A stretch of DNA of 64,000 bases from Sporomusa malonica (GTDB lineage: Bacteria > Bacillota > Negativicutes > Sporomusales > Sporomusaceae). The DNA is taken from assembly GCF_900176355.1 (NCBI RefSeq), contig NZ_FWXI01000018.1:52629-116628 (forward strand). The letters run 5' to 3'. Below, piece after piece: positions 25,474 through 34,350 of the stretch (positions are counted from its first letter, which is position 1; each line of letters opens with the position of its first letter). The notes beneath the pieces are model-generated. The model did no database searches. It worked only from the letters and a program-made list of their open reading frames with translations, and was not told the DNA's origin. Position numbers and translations under genes: made by a program.

Positions 25474-26844
25474 CTATTCTGCCAGGAATACGAACCGGAA
25501 CACGACGAGCACAGCCAGAATGTAGACGATCCAGTGTACTTCGCGGCCTCGGCCAGTCACCAGCTTTAGCAGCGGATACATCACAAGACCAGCCGAAATG
25601 CCGTTAGCGATGCTGTATGTGAATGGCATCATAACAATAGTTAAGAATGCGGGTATGCCTTCGGTAAGATCCCCGAAGTCAATATGACGGATGGATTCAA
25701 TCATTAATGCACCGACAATAATAAGCGCAGGAGCAGTGGCAGCGTCAGGAATAAGACCAGCAAGCGGTGTGAAGAACAAGGCTAACAGGAACAGCACTCC
25801 GCAGACAACAGCAGTTAATCCAGTACGTCCACCTGCACCAACACCGGCAGCACTTTCAACATAAGCGGTGATTGTACTGGTACCCAGCATAGCACCCAAA
25901 CTTACACCAGTGGCATCAACTAACATAGCTTTGCCAATACCAGGAAACTTACCCTTTTTATCCATAAGCCCTGCTTTGGCGGCTGTGCCTACCAGAGTTC
26001 CCATGGTATCGAACAGTTCCACAAAGGTAAAAGTAAAGACAATAGCCATTAGACCCATATTGAGCGCACCCATAATATCAAGAGCCAAAAAGGCGTTATT
26101 GCTGAAATCAGGTATAGCCACAGGGCTAAAGCCGGCAGGAATTTTTACAATCCCCATTAAAATGCCAATGATAGTTGTGGTAAAAATACCAATCAAGATA
26201 GAACCCTTTACATTGCGAGCCATCATCACAGCAAGCAAAATCAAGCCAAATACGGCAAGTAGTACCTCAGGATGAGCAAGTTGCCCCATTTCAATCATGC
26301 TCTCGAAATAAAGTGGTGTGCCGTTACCTTTGGCAGCAACAATCTTCTCAAGAGTAGGCGGAATCAGCGACAGACGGATGCTCATAATACCAGATATTTT
26401 AAGACCGATAATAGTAATAAAGAGACCTATCCCCACTGTGATAGCATGCTTTAACGAATTAGGCATACCTTCAACCAATAGTTGACGGACCTGAGTCACG
26501 GTAAGCAAAATAAAAATAAGACCAGAAATAAAAACTGCACCTAATGCAACCTGCCAGGAAACCCCCATACCGATAACAACAGAAAAAGCATAAAATGCGT
26601 TAAGACCCATACCTGGAGCCAAAGCAATTGGGTAGTTTACAAACACACCCATCATGATGGATACTACCCCAGCGCCGATGGCAGTAGCTAAAAGTACGGC
26701 GTTCTTATCCATACCAGCTGCTCCCAAAATACTGGGATTGACAAACAGTATGTACGCCATGGTCATGAATGTGGTAATGCCTGCAATGACCTCGGTTTTA
26801 ACATCTGTTTTTCGGGAACTGAGTTCAAATAATTTTTCCAGCAT
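25474..26844 (-). CDS. NCS2/AzgA-type guanine/hypoxanthine permease
   Basis: A 456-residue permease with about 12-13 membrane segments. EVIAGITTFMTMAYILFVNP, the LAPGMGLNAFYAF motif, EGMPNSLKHAITVGIGLF and the LGTSTITAYVESAAGVGAGGRTG segment mark the AzgA/PbuG group of NCS2 purine transporters. It imports guanine, hypoxanthine or adenine by proton symport. The leader holds tandem guanine and PRPP-type aptamers, which supports a purine substrate and sets its regulation. A PbuG or PbuO type name would fit, but the exact substrate cannot be read from sequence. Confidence 0.92.
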   Translation of the reverse strand: MLEKLFELSSRKTDVKTEVIAGITTFMTMAYILFVNPSILGAAGMDKNAVLLATAIGAGVVSIMMGVFVNYPIALAPGMGLNAFYAFSVVIGMGVSWQVALGAVFISGLIFILLTVTQVRQLLVEGMPNSLKHAITVGIGLFITIIGLKISGIMSIRLSLIPPTLEKIVAAKGNGTPLYFESMIEMGQLAHPEVLLAVFGLILLAVMMARNVKGSILIGIFTTTIIGILMGIVKIPAGFSPVAIPDFSNNAFLALDIMGALNMGLMAIVFTFTFVELFDTMGTLVGTAAKAGLMDKKGKFPGIGKAMLVDATGVSLGAMLGTSTITAYVESAAGVGAGGRTGLTAVVCGVLFLLALFFTPLAGLIPDAATAPALIIVGALMIESIRHIDFGDLTEGIPAFLTIVMMPFTYSIANGISAGLVMYPLLKLVTGRGREVHWIVYILAVLVVFRFVFLAE

Positions 26845-26913
26845 TTCCTTTTTATCCCCCTTTGCAACGTAGTGATAGTGTTACCGTCAAACGCTACATC
26901 TTATCCGAAGACA

Positions 26914-26980
26914 ACAAAAAACCCTGACAGGGAAATTCCGCATGAAACCATAGAGCGAAACTTCCCCGCCAGGGTTTTTA
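26914..26980 (-). terminator. Terminator of the tandem purine riboswitch
   Basis: On the minus strand AACCCTGGCGGGGAA pairs with TTTCCCTGTCAGGGTT, ending in a TTTTTT run. Its 5' arm is shared with the 3' end of the ykkC-type aptamer, giving a direct way for ligand to prevent termination. Confidence 0.8.
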
Positions 26981-27070
26981 TCCCATCGGTGTAGTGTTAT
27001 CAGTTAACACCTGCGCCACTTGGTCACAGTCCAGAGCACACGAGGTGCAGAGCGGAACCCTAGGCGCACT
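26961..27070 (-). promoter_or_regulatory. ykkC-subtype 2 riboswitch, probably PRPP sensing
   Basis: On the minus strand the leader reads GCGCCTAGGGTTCCG, a GGACTGTGACC region, ACACCGATGGGATAAAAACCC and GGCGGGGAAG. CTAGGGTTCCG with GGGATAAAA is the ykkC core. A ykkC-type aptamer placed directly after a guanine aptamer and ahead of purine genes is the arrangement known for PRPP riboswitches, where tandem guanine-PRPP switches act as a logic gate. The distinction from ppGpp or guanidine subtypes rests on this context. Confidence 0.8.
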
Positions 27071-27074
27071 TTCA

Positions 27075-27142
27075 CTCGTAGTCGGGCGATTTACGGTCGC
27101 CTGGTAGAAACTTTTGAGCCATATTCTCAAATATATACGAGC
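27075..27142 (-). promoter_or_regulatory. Guanine-class purine riboswitch aptamer
   Basis: On the minus strand the three-way junction elements appear in order: CTCGTATATA, GAATATGGCTC, AGTTTCTACC, CCGTAAAT, and GACTACGAG. The C in GACTA at the specificity position (C74) indicates guanine or hypoxanthine, not adenine. CTCGTA and TACGAG close P1. It is the first of two aptamers ahead of the permease. Confidence 0.93.
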
Positions 27143-27159
27143 AGTATTTATTTACTTGT

Positions 27160-27189
27160 ATTGTACCAGTAGTGGACAAAATCTGTCAA
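27160..27189 (-). promoter_or_regulatory. Promoter of the riboswitch-permease transcript
   Basis: On the minus strand TTGACA (27184-27189), an 18-base spacer and TACAAT (27160-27165) lie about 20 bases before the guanine aptamer. Confidence 0.65.
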
Positions 27190-27253
27190 CGAAAAGTTCG
27201 AACTTTAATCATCATTTTTAAAATATTGTTCGGAAAAACCCCGTTTTTCCTTG

Positions 27254-27727
27254 CTATTTCAACAGAGACATCTTAATTTTGACGACAGCTTTCTTTACTT
27301 TGCTGGTTTCTTGCAGAGTACAATTGGGGCGGTGCACATCCCACGGAAAGAATATTGCATACACACCTTTGGTCATGATCAGATCTGTCTCCTGCTGGAC
27401 GGTCTTGTAGAAGATAGCGTCTTTGGCTGCAAGCTCATCTGAGAGCACCTCATTATCAGCCGCGAGCAGGCTGTAAGCAATCAGTTCTTCCCCGGAAATA
27501 ATATACTGGATATCAAGATATTCTACATGAGCCTCGGCCCTGCGTACTTCACGCGGCTGTGTTTCATATTCATTAATCGATACATAGATATCTTTACCTT
27601 CAATTTCATGTTTGCCGGCAGGCAAAGCAACCAGATCTGTTTTAGCAAGATAATCAAGCCCTTTGGCAAGAGCTTGGGGAAGTAGTGGTGTATCTTTTTC
27701 CAGGGTTGAAATGTGTCCAAAAATCAT
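27254..27727 (-). CDS. YhcH/YjgK/YiaL (DUF386) family protein
   Basis: A 157-residue cupin-like protein with MIFGHISTLEKDTPLLP, PAGKHEIEGKDIYVSINEYET, RAEAHVEYLDIQYI and FFPWDVHRPNC. The conserved Glu/His pairs (EAHVEYLD, DVHRP) bind a metal in characterised members. The family is often linked to sialic acid or sugar-acid catabolism (for example the EbgC and YhcH proteins) with uncertain chemistry. No sugar genes are adjacent. The gene lies 16 bp downstream of the NlpC/P60 gene, so the two may be co-transcribed. Confidence 0.85.
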   Translation of the reverse strand: MIFGHISTLEKDTPLLPQALAKGLDYLAKTDLVALPAGKHEIEGKDIYVSINEYETQPREVRRAEAHVEYLDIQYIISGEELIAYSLLAADNEVLSDELAAKDAIFYKTVQQETDLIMTKGVYAIFFPWDVHRPNCTLQETSKVKKAVVKIKMSLLK

Positions 27728-27743
27728 TATAACTCCTCCACTC

Positions 27744-28211
27744 TTAATTAATTACCCTTCTGGCACCAAGGTAACGCGGCTTCCAGTACGTCTCATCAAG
27801 CCGGCTAATCATTACACCCCGACTTGACGAAGCATGGATGAACCTGCCATTGCCAGAATATATTCCTACATGAGATGCTCCTGACGCATAGGTAGTGAAA
27901 AACACCAAATCGCCCGGTTTAAGACTGGCTCTGTCGATTTTTTTACCAGTTCTATACTGAACATCAGCCGTGCGCGGCAGCTTCTTGCCATGGCGATCAT
28001 ATACATATTTGACAAATCCCGAACAATCAAAACCCTTCGGAGATTCGCCGCCAAACCGGTAGGGTATTTTTAGATACTTTTCCGCAGTTTTAACAATATT
28101 ATCCGGTTCTTGCTTAACTGGCTTATTCGGGGCAGCCAATGCCGAAGAATTTACCAAGACAAGCATCAACACCACTAGGTATACGGCAGCAAGCTTACAT
28201 GTCGGCCGCAT
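27744..28211 (-). CDS. Secreted NlpC/P60 cell-wall peptidase
   Basis: A 155-residue exported hydrolase. A signal peptide (KLAAVYLVVLMLVLVNSSALAA) precedes one NlpC/P60 domain with the catalytic Cys in FDCSGFVKYVY (about residue 60), His in GASHVGIY (about 110) and a third polar His in RFIHASS (about 124). These enzymes cut gamma-D-Glu-diamino acid bonds in peptidoglycan stems. There is no SH3 or LysM binding module, so it is a minimal form. Confidence 0.92.
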   Translation of the reverse strand: MRPTCKLAAVYLVVLMLVLVNSSALAAPNKPVKQEPDNIVKTAEKYLKIPYRFGGESPKGFDCSGFVKYVYDRHGKKLPRTADVQYRTGKKIDRASLKPGDLVFFTTYASGASHVGIYSGNGRFIHASSSRGVMISRLDETYWKPRYLGARRVIN

Positions 28212-28279
28212 AAAAATCCACCTCTGATTTGGTTAATTTTAGCTTGTCAATATTCTTCGGCAAAATTCCATAAATTCCT

Positions 28280-29752
28280 TTATTGTTTGACAAATTGTTC
28301 AGGGTTAATTTCTAAAAAAGCGTCAACAACCCGCGGGTCAAACTGAGTGCCCTTGTGTTTGATAATCTCTTGTACCGCATCATGCCAAGGCCGCCCCTTA
28401 CGGTATGGCCTGTCAGCAATCATGGCCTCAAACGCGTCAGCCACTGTGCATATACGAGCTAATAGCGGGATATTTTCACCTTGGAGATTTAAGGGATAAC
28501 CTTTACCGTCATACCGTTCCTGATGATATAAAGCCACTTCAGCAGCTTTTGCTAAATACTCTGTGTCTTTAAGAATATAATAACCTATCCTCGGGTGTTG
28601 TTTAATAATTTCATATTCTTCGGTTGTAAGCGTACCAGACTTCAACAAGATCTCATCTTTGATAGCTAGTTTGCCGATGTCATGCAGCAGTGTTCCCCAA
28701 TTTAAATTTGCTAACTCTTCTGCATTAAGCTGCATTTTTGCACCGATTGCCATAGCAATTTTATTCACTTCCACAGAGTGTGACGCAGTATTACTCTCAC
28801 GATGCTCAAGTGCTTTAAAAATAGCGCGGATTGTAACTTCATAAGCCTCGGCAAGCTGGCTATTGGCTGCTCTAAGCTGGGCGGTAGCTTGATTCACCCG
28901 CCGCCGGAGCGATAATACGTGAAGAAACAGCAGCAAGGCACTCACTGCTACTCCGAAAGCTATATAGCACATACCGCGAATTAACCGTTGACGTTCAGAT
29001 GCAGCAAAATAGTTTTCACCAAACCATTTGTCTTGAAGTTTTTGCACTTCACCACTTTTTTTTGCTTCGATAATAGCCTGGTTAAGAGCAGCAAGCAGAG
29101 CAGTGTTCCCCTTTTTGACTGCATACCCATATGGAACCTCTTGCAACGGTTCCCCGACCACTTTGATTGTATCTTCCAAGTTATTTTTAGCAATCACGTA
29201 CATGCCTGCGTAATAATTGCCGACAAAAGCATCTACCAATCCCACTCTTAAGTCATTAAGCGCGTCTACCTGACTAGCATAATAATACAGCTTCATTTCC
29301 GGGTATTTTGCACGCAGCAAATCTTCCGAAATGTCACCCTTCTGAACGGCAACACGCCGATTGACAAGGTCTTCATGGCGGGTTATGTAGAAGCTCTCTT
29401 TCATAACAAAGATAACTTGCCGCATTACCAGGTAAGGTTCCGTAAAATCGTAAAACTGCTCACGCTCGGCCGACCTGGACATCCCTATCAATATATCCTT
29501 CTCGCCACTTAATACTTTTTGCTTAGCTTGATTCCATTCCATAAGCTCTGGCTTAATTCTCATCCCTGAGCGATGTTCAACAATATGCAGAATATCAACA
29601 TCATGACCTTCAGGCTGATTTTTTTCATTTAAATAAATGAAGGGCGCAAAGCTGTCATCGCCGACTGCCTGATATAAAGGGGCAGCCTGGCCAGCAGCAA
29701 AAGGATAAACTGACATCCAAATAGCACCAAGCAAAATAATCAGTAGCCGCAT
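28280..29752 (-). CDS. Solute-binding domain fused to HD-GYP c-di-GMP phosphodiesterase
   Basis: A 490-residue membrane protein. A signal peptide (residues 1-23) is followed by a periplasmic family 3 solute-binding domain (about 25-245), a membrane helix (about 258-278), a short coiled coil and an HD-GYP domain (about 300-490). The active site shows LLHDIGKLAI (about 352), KQHPRIGY, YHQERYDGKGYP and VADAFEAM. HD-GYP proteins hydrolyse c-di-GMP to pGpG or GMP, so an extracellular ligand, perhaps an amino acid, would set c-di-GMP breakdown. This fits with the c-di-GMP riboswitches at the left end. Confidence 0.9.
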   Translation of the reverse strand: MRLLIILLGAIWMSVYPFAAGQAAPLYQAVGDDSFAPFIYLNEKNQPEGHDVDILHIVEHRSGMRIKPELMEWNQAKQKVLSGEKDILIGMSRSAEREQFYDFTEPYLVMRQVIFVMKESFYITRHEDLVNRRVAVQKGDISEDLLRAKYPEMKLYYYASQVDALNDLRVGLVDAFVGNYYAGMYVIAKNNLEDTIKVVGEPLQEVPYGYAVKKGNTALLAALNQAIIEAKKSGEVQKLQDKWFGENYFAASERQRLIRGMCYIAFGVAVSALLLFLHVLSLRRRVNQATAQLRAANSQLAEAYEVTIRAIFKALEHRESNTASHSVEVNKIAMAIGAKMQLNAEELANLNWGTLLHDIGKLAIKDEILLKSGTLTTEEYEIIKQHPRIGYYILKDTEYLAKAAEVALYHQERYDGKGYPLNLQGENIPLLARICTVADAFEAMIADRPYRKGRPWHDAVQEIIKHKGTQFDPRVVDAFLEINPEQFVKQ

Positions 29753-29939
29753 TTTTTCACTCCAAGTGAGATTTCCCTACCTTTCATTATAATCTCGTAT
29801 TTAGTAAATTCATAGAACAAATCCCTTGTTTTAGCTATTTCACTGAGTTTTTTACTTTTTTTGCAAATATTTACTCACCTTATGCGTTCGATATCACTTT
29901 TTTAATACCGTTTTTAAAGGCTTATCTTTAGAGTGACAA

Positions 29940-30482
29940 TTAACGCATGTATAGCGAGTGTTCTATCTTGAAGATATCCAGTATTTTTCCAACCATAAAG
30001 TTAATTATATCGTCCAGCGTCTCCGGTCTGTGATAAAACCCTGGTGCCGCAGGTATCACCACTGCGCCTGTTTTCGCCAGTGTAAGCATATTTGACAAAT
30101 GAATAGCTGTCATCGGTGTCTCGCGTGGCACTACAATCAGTTTCCTCCCCTCTTTAAGGGTAACATCTGCTGCCCTGGTGAGTAAGTCCCGCCCACTTGC
30201 GGTTGCCAGGGCACCTAACGTGTGCATTGAACAGGGTACAACCACCATACCGCTTGTTTTAAATGAGCCACTGGCCAACGCGGCAAACAGGTCTGAATTA
30301 TCATATACTACAGCATGTTTTTTTACATCCTCGATAGTGAGGCCGCATTCATATTCAAATACCTTACGCCCCATATCAGTATAGACAGCGTGCACCTCAA
30401 TTCCGAGGTTTGACAGTGCAGTTATTAAAGTATAGCCATAGATGGCTCCGCTTGCGCCGGTGACGCCAACAGCTATGCGCAT
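29940..30482 (-). CDS. ubiX: UbiX-type flavin prenyltransferase
   Basis: A 180-residue flavoprotein with GVTGASGAIYGYTLI, VVVPCSMHTLGALATASG, RKLIVVPRETPMTAIHLSNML and PAAPGFYHRPETLDDIINF. UbiX makes the prenylated FMN cofactor for UbiD decarboxylases. No ubiD lies in the window, so the partner must be elsewhere. The FMN-site PRETPM and SGA segments are intact. The GNAT gene lies 16 bp upstream on the same strand, suggesting one transcript. Confidence 0.9.
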   Translation of the reverse strand: MRIAVGVTGASGAIYGYTLITALSNLGIEVHAVYTDMGRKVFEYECGLTIEDVKKHAVVYDNSDLFAALASGSFKTSGMVVVPCSMHTLGALATASGRDLLTRAADVTLKEGRKLIVVPRETPMTAIHLSNMLTLAKTGAVVIPAAPGFYHRPETLDDIINFMVGKILDIFKIEHSLYMR

Positions 30483-30498
30483 GAAGAACTCCTCCAGT

Positions 30499-31326
30499 TC
30501 AAATCAGGAATTTTACAACTAAGTAGTCATCAAAGTAGGTAAAGCCGATTGATTGATAGGACTTAATGGCTGGAAGATTATCTTTCCGCACCATCAAAAC
30601 CGGTATTTTGCCATAACCCCGAATCCGGCGGCATAATTCGGCTACCAGCACCTTGCAGTAGCCCTTGCCTCTGCAGTCTTCACTAGTATACACGCCGCCA
30701 ATTTGGTTAATCCGGTCTGTAGTCACCTGAATAAAAGCCTGGGCTTTTGGTACGCCGTCTACCAGCAGAAAAATATGATCCTCTTCAGGCCCGCGGTCAT
30801 CAATCAGTTTAGCCGCTAATTCTGTATTAAACCGGCGCATAAAGCCCTGCCGGTATGCTTCAACAACAAAACTGAGTGCGGCTGTCCGTTCAACCTCCCT
30901 GGCATCAGTAATTTGACCTATACAGGGCAAACCAGCAGGCTTAACGTCCAAGTTAATAAAATAGTAGCTGTCTTCATAATCCAAAACCTTTTTGTAGTGA
31001 CCAAGAACTTGTTTGAGCGGCTCGATTATGTGTTTCATTCCGGCCATCATCTCAAACTTGCGTTGACGCATTATCTCTACAAAACCACTAACAGCTCCTG
31101 GCGATTCAAAGTGCGGAATAACACTCCCCCAATTGAAAAAGGTCAGTATCGCTGTTAGCCTGCCATATTCAAAATAGCCGTAATAATCTCCACCACGGCG
31201 GCTTGTTCTGTCATTATCAATCCCACATCGCTCAAAATTACTGTTTAGCAAAACTGTTTCCATGTGGTTTCGTTCCAAATACGCTTTGACTTCATAGATA
31301 TCGCCGCCTGTTAACAATCTAATCAC
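30499..31326 (-). CDS. GNAT acetyltransferase with N-terminal extension
   Basis: A 275-residue protein. The C-terminal half is a GNAT domain with the acetyl-CoA signature VYTSEDCRGKGYCKVLVAEL (about residues 215-235) and the closing strand YQSIGFTYFDDYLV. The N-terminal 130 residues form a second, degenerate GNAT-like fold (HMETVLLNSNFERCGI, YYGYFEYGRLTAILTFF). Substrate unknown. It precedes ubiX by 16 bp. Confidence 0.85.
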   Translation of the reverse strand: MIRLLTGGDIYEVKAYLERNHMETVLLNSNFERCGIDNDRTSRRGGDYYGYFEYGRLTAILTFFNWGSVIPHFESPGAVSGFVEIMRQRKFEMMAGMKHIIEPLKQVLGHYKKVLDYEDSYYFINLDVKPAGLPCIGQITDAREVERTAALSFVVEAYRQGFMRRFNTELAAKLIDDRGPEEDHIFLLVDGVPKAQAFIQVTTDRINQIGGVYTSEDCRGKGYCKVLVAELCRRIRGYGKIPVLMVRKDNLPAIKSYQSIGFTYFDDYLVVKFLI

Positions 31327-31464
31327 GCTGATCCGCCTTCCACCTAAACTAAGAACTCGCTATCCAACAGGCTACTCATTCTTATTTACGAATTCTACTA
31401 TAATTCTAAACGCTAATTGTTTCAAGTTTTAATATTACATCCTCAATATATGGGATAAGAAAAG

Positions 31465-31510
31465 ACCAAAGCCCTGTTATCCTATTAAGTAACAAGGCTT
31501 TGGTTAATAT
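31465..31510 (-). terminator. Terminator of the aldo/keto reductase gene
   Basis: ACCAAAGCC and GGCTTTGGT with inner TTGTTACTTA/ATAACA pairing make a long stem; on the minus strand it is followed by a weak T-rich stretch. Confidence 0.6.
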
Positions 31511-31525
31511 ATATAGCGAACTTGC

Positions 31526-32476
31526 TCAGATTACACGAATAGCAAACTCTGGGCAGATTGGCGTGCAGTAGCCACAGGTTAAGCATTTTTCTGAATTAAC
31601 ACTGGCCTTGTTTGCCGCATCAAAGCCTATAGCATCTGCCGGACAGGCATCTATACATTTTCCACAGCTTTTGCAGGCACCACTCAGCACCTTAACTGTT
31701 TTCTCAACATGGCTTAGCTCAATAGCGGCCGTTGTAAGCTCTCCGTTAAAATACTTTATATTAAAGTCAACCTCAGGTATTGCCACCATGCCTAGTGCGA
31801 TAGAGGCATAACCCTCAATCCCTCTGGCATATTTCATGGCCGCATCATATTCGCCAATCAAAGAGCCTCCGGCTAAAGCTTTCATTAGATACAGCCCTTT
31901 GTTGGCCTGCACAACCTTGCTGATTGCCTCCACCATTTCTTCTCTGGTGCCTCCCATAATGCCGCGCCCATTCATATTAATAATAGGAAATACTACATCA
32001 ATAACATCAACATCAGCCGCCCGCCGAGTAACAACTGTATGATGTGTCGAAATCCCAACAGCTTTGATTTTTCCTTTTTTCTTCATGTCAACAAGGCATT
32101 TCAAGGCACCCTCGTATACCTCAAAGGCGTTTTCCCCTTCACGCGCCGCGTGAAGATGGAAGATATCTATGTAGTCAAGCCCCAGTGCGGTAAGCGCTTC
32201 CTCAACCGCCTGTTCCATACCCTCATAGGTTTTTTGGTTGGATTTAGACGCAATAACCGGCCGAATCCCAGTTTTATCTATAGCCATTTTTATTGGTGGA
32301 TACGTCTTATAACCTTGTGCCGTATCCACAAAATTAATACCGCTTTGAAGAGCATGCGCCACAATGTCAGCACATTCTTCAACAGGCATATTTTTTTGCA
32401 TTGGCCCCATGGGTAACGCACCAAAGCATAACTCTGTCACTTCTATCCCTGTTCTGCCCAATATTCGTTTTTGCAT
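31526..32476 (-). CDS. Aldo/keto reductase with C-terminal 2[4Fe-4S] ferredoxin domain
   Basis: A 316-residue protein. A TIM-barrel reductase (residues 1-255; MQKRILGRTGIEVTELCFG, NFVDTAQGYKTYPPI, VGISTHH) is fused to two ferredoxin clusters, CKSCGKCIDACPADAIG and CLTCGYCTPICPEFAI. This type is common in anaerobic Firmicutes; the clusters suggest electron exchange with ferredoxin as well as, or in place of, NAD(P)H. Substrate unknown. Monocistronic with a terminator. Confidence 0.88.
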   Translation of the reverse strand: MQKRILGRTGIEVTELCFGALPMGPMQKNMPVEECADIVAHALQSGINFVDTAQGYKTYPPIKMAIDKTGIRPVIASKSNQKTYEGMEQAVEEALTALGLDYIDIFHLHAAREGENAFEVYEGALKCLVDMKKKGKIKAVGISTHHTVVTRRAADVDVIDVVFPIINMNGRGIMGGTREEMVEAISKVVQANKGLYLMKALAGGSLIGEYDAAMKYARGIEGYASIALGMVAIPEVDFNIKYFNGELTTAAIELSHVEKTVKVLSGACKSCGKCIDACPADAIGFDAANKASVNSEKCLTCGYCTPICPEFAIRVI

Positions 32477-32542
32477 ACGTTCACGTCCTTACATAGCTAA
32501 TTACGCTATTAAAACTATACCATAAAACTAGCATAATATAAA

Positions 32543-32581
32543 GAAAAGCCAATCCTTGATTAAAGGGCTTGGCTTTTCACA
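32543..32581 (-). terminator. Terminator of the acyl-CoA ligase gene
   Basis: AAAAGCCAATCCTTGATTAAAG folds back on CTTGGCTTTT just after the stop; the minus strand ends in TTTCTTTATA. Confidence 0.65.
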
Positions 32582-34066
32582 TTATCCTGCTTGTTCGCGA
32601 AGTACACGTTTCAATATCTTGCCTGTCTGATTTTTGGGCAATCCATCGACAACGACAAAGTCCCGCGGTATTTTATAGGCGGCAATATTGGTTTGCAGAT
32701 ACTCCCGCGCTGCTTTTTTATCGAAACTATGCCCTTCTGCCAAAACAATATAAGCACGCGCTACCTGACCGCGTAGTTCGTCTCTAACGCCAATGACACT
32801 GGCCTCGATGATACCAGGATACGCGTATAGCAATTCCTCAATTTCTCTCGGGTAAATATTCTCGCCATTTGATATTATTAAATCCTTCAAGCGATCAACC
32901 ACAAATAAATATCCCTCAGCGTCCTGATAGGCCAAATCACCGGTATAAAGCCAGCCGTCTTTAAGCGCATTCTCACTCTCTGCAGGCAAGTTAAAATATC
33001 CCTGCATTACACTTGGTCCACGCACGATAATCTCACCTACTACACCTGGAGGCAACGGTTGGCCGTTGGAATCAGCCACTTTAACCTCCAAGCCGGGGAG
33101 AGCTTTCCCGATCGAGCAATATTTTGGCTTTTGCGCTGGATTTAGCGTTACTACCGGTGAAGCCTCAGAAAGGCCGTAGCCTTCAATAATTCTGTTGCCA
33201 TATTTATCAGCAAACTGCTGCGCCACCTTTTCAGGAAGCGAGGCACCGCCTGATACAAAATATTTGACCCCTGCCAAATCTTCCGCTTCCCCAATACGAG
33301 TAAGAAGGTTATACATAGGTGGTACTCCGTAGACAACCGTTACGCCATAGTCCTTGATAGCTGTAATAGTTTCTTTCGGCGCAAAGGCTTCTAATATAGT
33401 GATGGCTGCACCACAAAGCAGTGGGTTAAGTACGGCGCATGTCCAGGCAAAACAATGATACATTGGTAACACGCACAATACATTATCGCAGAGATTTAGC
33501 GGCAGCCGCTCCCTGAAGGCCTGTGCATTGGCGACAAGGTTGCTGTGTGTCAGCACAGCCCCCTTAGGAGTACCGGTTGTTCCTGAGGTATATATAATTG
33601 CGCAAGGGCTGTTTTCGTTAATGCTGATATCCAGAACCGGAGCCGCAGAATAATTGTCCTGAGTCAACCCTGGTTTAAAATCCGCAATGACAAGCTGTTC
33701 AACTAATTGTGTATAGCCCTGCTGACTGAGTTCAGAATCAATGACTAACCGCTCCATGGTAATAAGCCGCTTCATCTTAGTATCTTTAACGATAAAAGCA
33801 ATCTCCCTGGCTGCCAACTGAAAATTTAGAGGCACAATAACTGCTCCAAGACTGATAACGGCCATATAGCAGTAAACGAAGTCTGTAGAATTGCGGGAAA
33901 ATAGCCCCACATTTTCACCAGCCCGAACGCCTGACCTATAAAAATAATTGCGGTATTTACTTACTTGTTCCTGAAGTTCGCCATAAGACACATTATCTTT
34001 GCCGGCAAAAGCTTGGCTGTCTGTTGCTCCTTGCAGAATAAGATCATGGACAAACAATGAATGCAC
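32582..34066 (-). CDS. AMP-forming acyl-CoA ligase (long-chain fatty acid type)
   Basis: A 494-residue ANL-superfamily enzyme. The P-loop IIYTSGTTGTPKGAVLTHS (about residue 155), the GYGLSEASPV motif, the YTGDLAYQDAEGYLFVVDR hinge region and the C-terminal lysine in PKNQTGKILKRVLRE are all present. It adenylates a carboxylic acid and forms the CoA thioester. The architecture fits medium to long-chain fatty acids, but the acid is not determined by these motifs. The gene stands alone. Confidence 0.9.
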   Translation of the reverse strand: MHSLFVHDLILQGATDSQAFAGKDNVSYGELQEQVSKYRNYFYRSGVRAGENVGLFSRNSTDFVYCYMAVISLGAVIVPLNFQLAAREIAFIVKDTKMKRLITMERLVIDSELSQQGYTQLVEQLVIADFKPGLTQDNYSAAPVLDISINENSPCAIIYTSGTTGTPKGAVLTHSNLVANAQAFRERLPLNLCDNVLCVLPMYHCFAWTCAVLNPLLCGAAITILEAFAPKETITAIKDYGVTVVYGVPPMYNLLTRIGEAEDLAGVKYFVSGGASLPEKVAQQFADKYGNRIIEGYGLSEASPVVTLNPAQKPKYCSIGKALPGLEVKVADSNGQPLPPGVVGEIIVRGPSVMQGYFNLPAESENALKDGWLYTGDLAYQDAEGYLFVVDRLKDLIISNGENIYPREIEELLYAYPGIIEASVIGVRDELRGQVARAYIVLAEGHSFDKKAAREYLQTNIAAYKIPRDFVVVDGLPKNQTGKILKRVLREQAG

Positions 34067-34210
34067 CCCTTCCCTTCATAGTGCTGGAAAAAATAGCTAC
34101 AACCGCCATTGTATCCTGAATATATTAATTTGTCTATATAGTATTGCCGTAATGGCTCGATAATTAACAAACTTTGATTTGCCTCAGTGATAGCACATTT
34201 TTAGTAAATA

Positions 34211-34300
34211 TAAAGAAAACACGGCTTGCGCCGAGCCTTTGGCGACAGCGGAAGCCGATGTTGCCCTTATCCAGAAGGAAAGTTATACTTTCTAACAGGA
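34211..34300 (+). repeat. Dispersed 90-bp repeat, copy B
   Basis: This matches copy A (25300-25388, opposite strand) with four substitutions and one indel. It keeps the hairpin CGGCTT..AAGCCG, the promoter-like TTGCCC (34261-34266) and TATACT (34284-34289) at 17-base spacing. Here the promoter points toward a terminator hairpin and the 3' end of the convergent PfpI gene, so any transcript would be very short. Confidence 0.8.
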
Positions 34301-34305
34301 CAAAA

Positions 34306-34335
34306 AGAGCAAAGCCCAGTAAGCCTTGCTCCTCA
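34306..34335 (-). terminator. Hairpin after the PfpI gene
   Basis: GAGCAAAGC pairs with GCCTTGCTC around CCAGTAA. It lies just past the PfpI stop and would also stop a transcript starting in repeat copy B. Confidence 0.55.
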
Positions 34336-34350
34336 AAGTTCTTGCTTCAT

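Noticed and set aside
25868..26275. Plus-strand 135-codon ORF opposite the purine permease
   Set aside because: It is a shadow of membrane-helix codons on the other strand and has no start signal.
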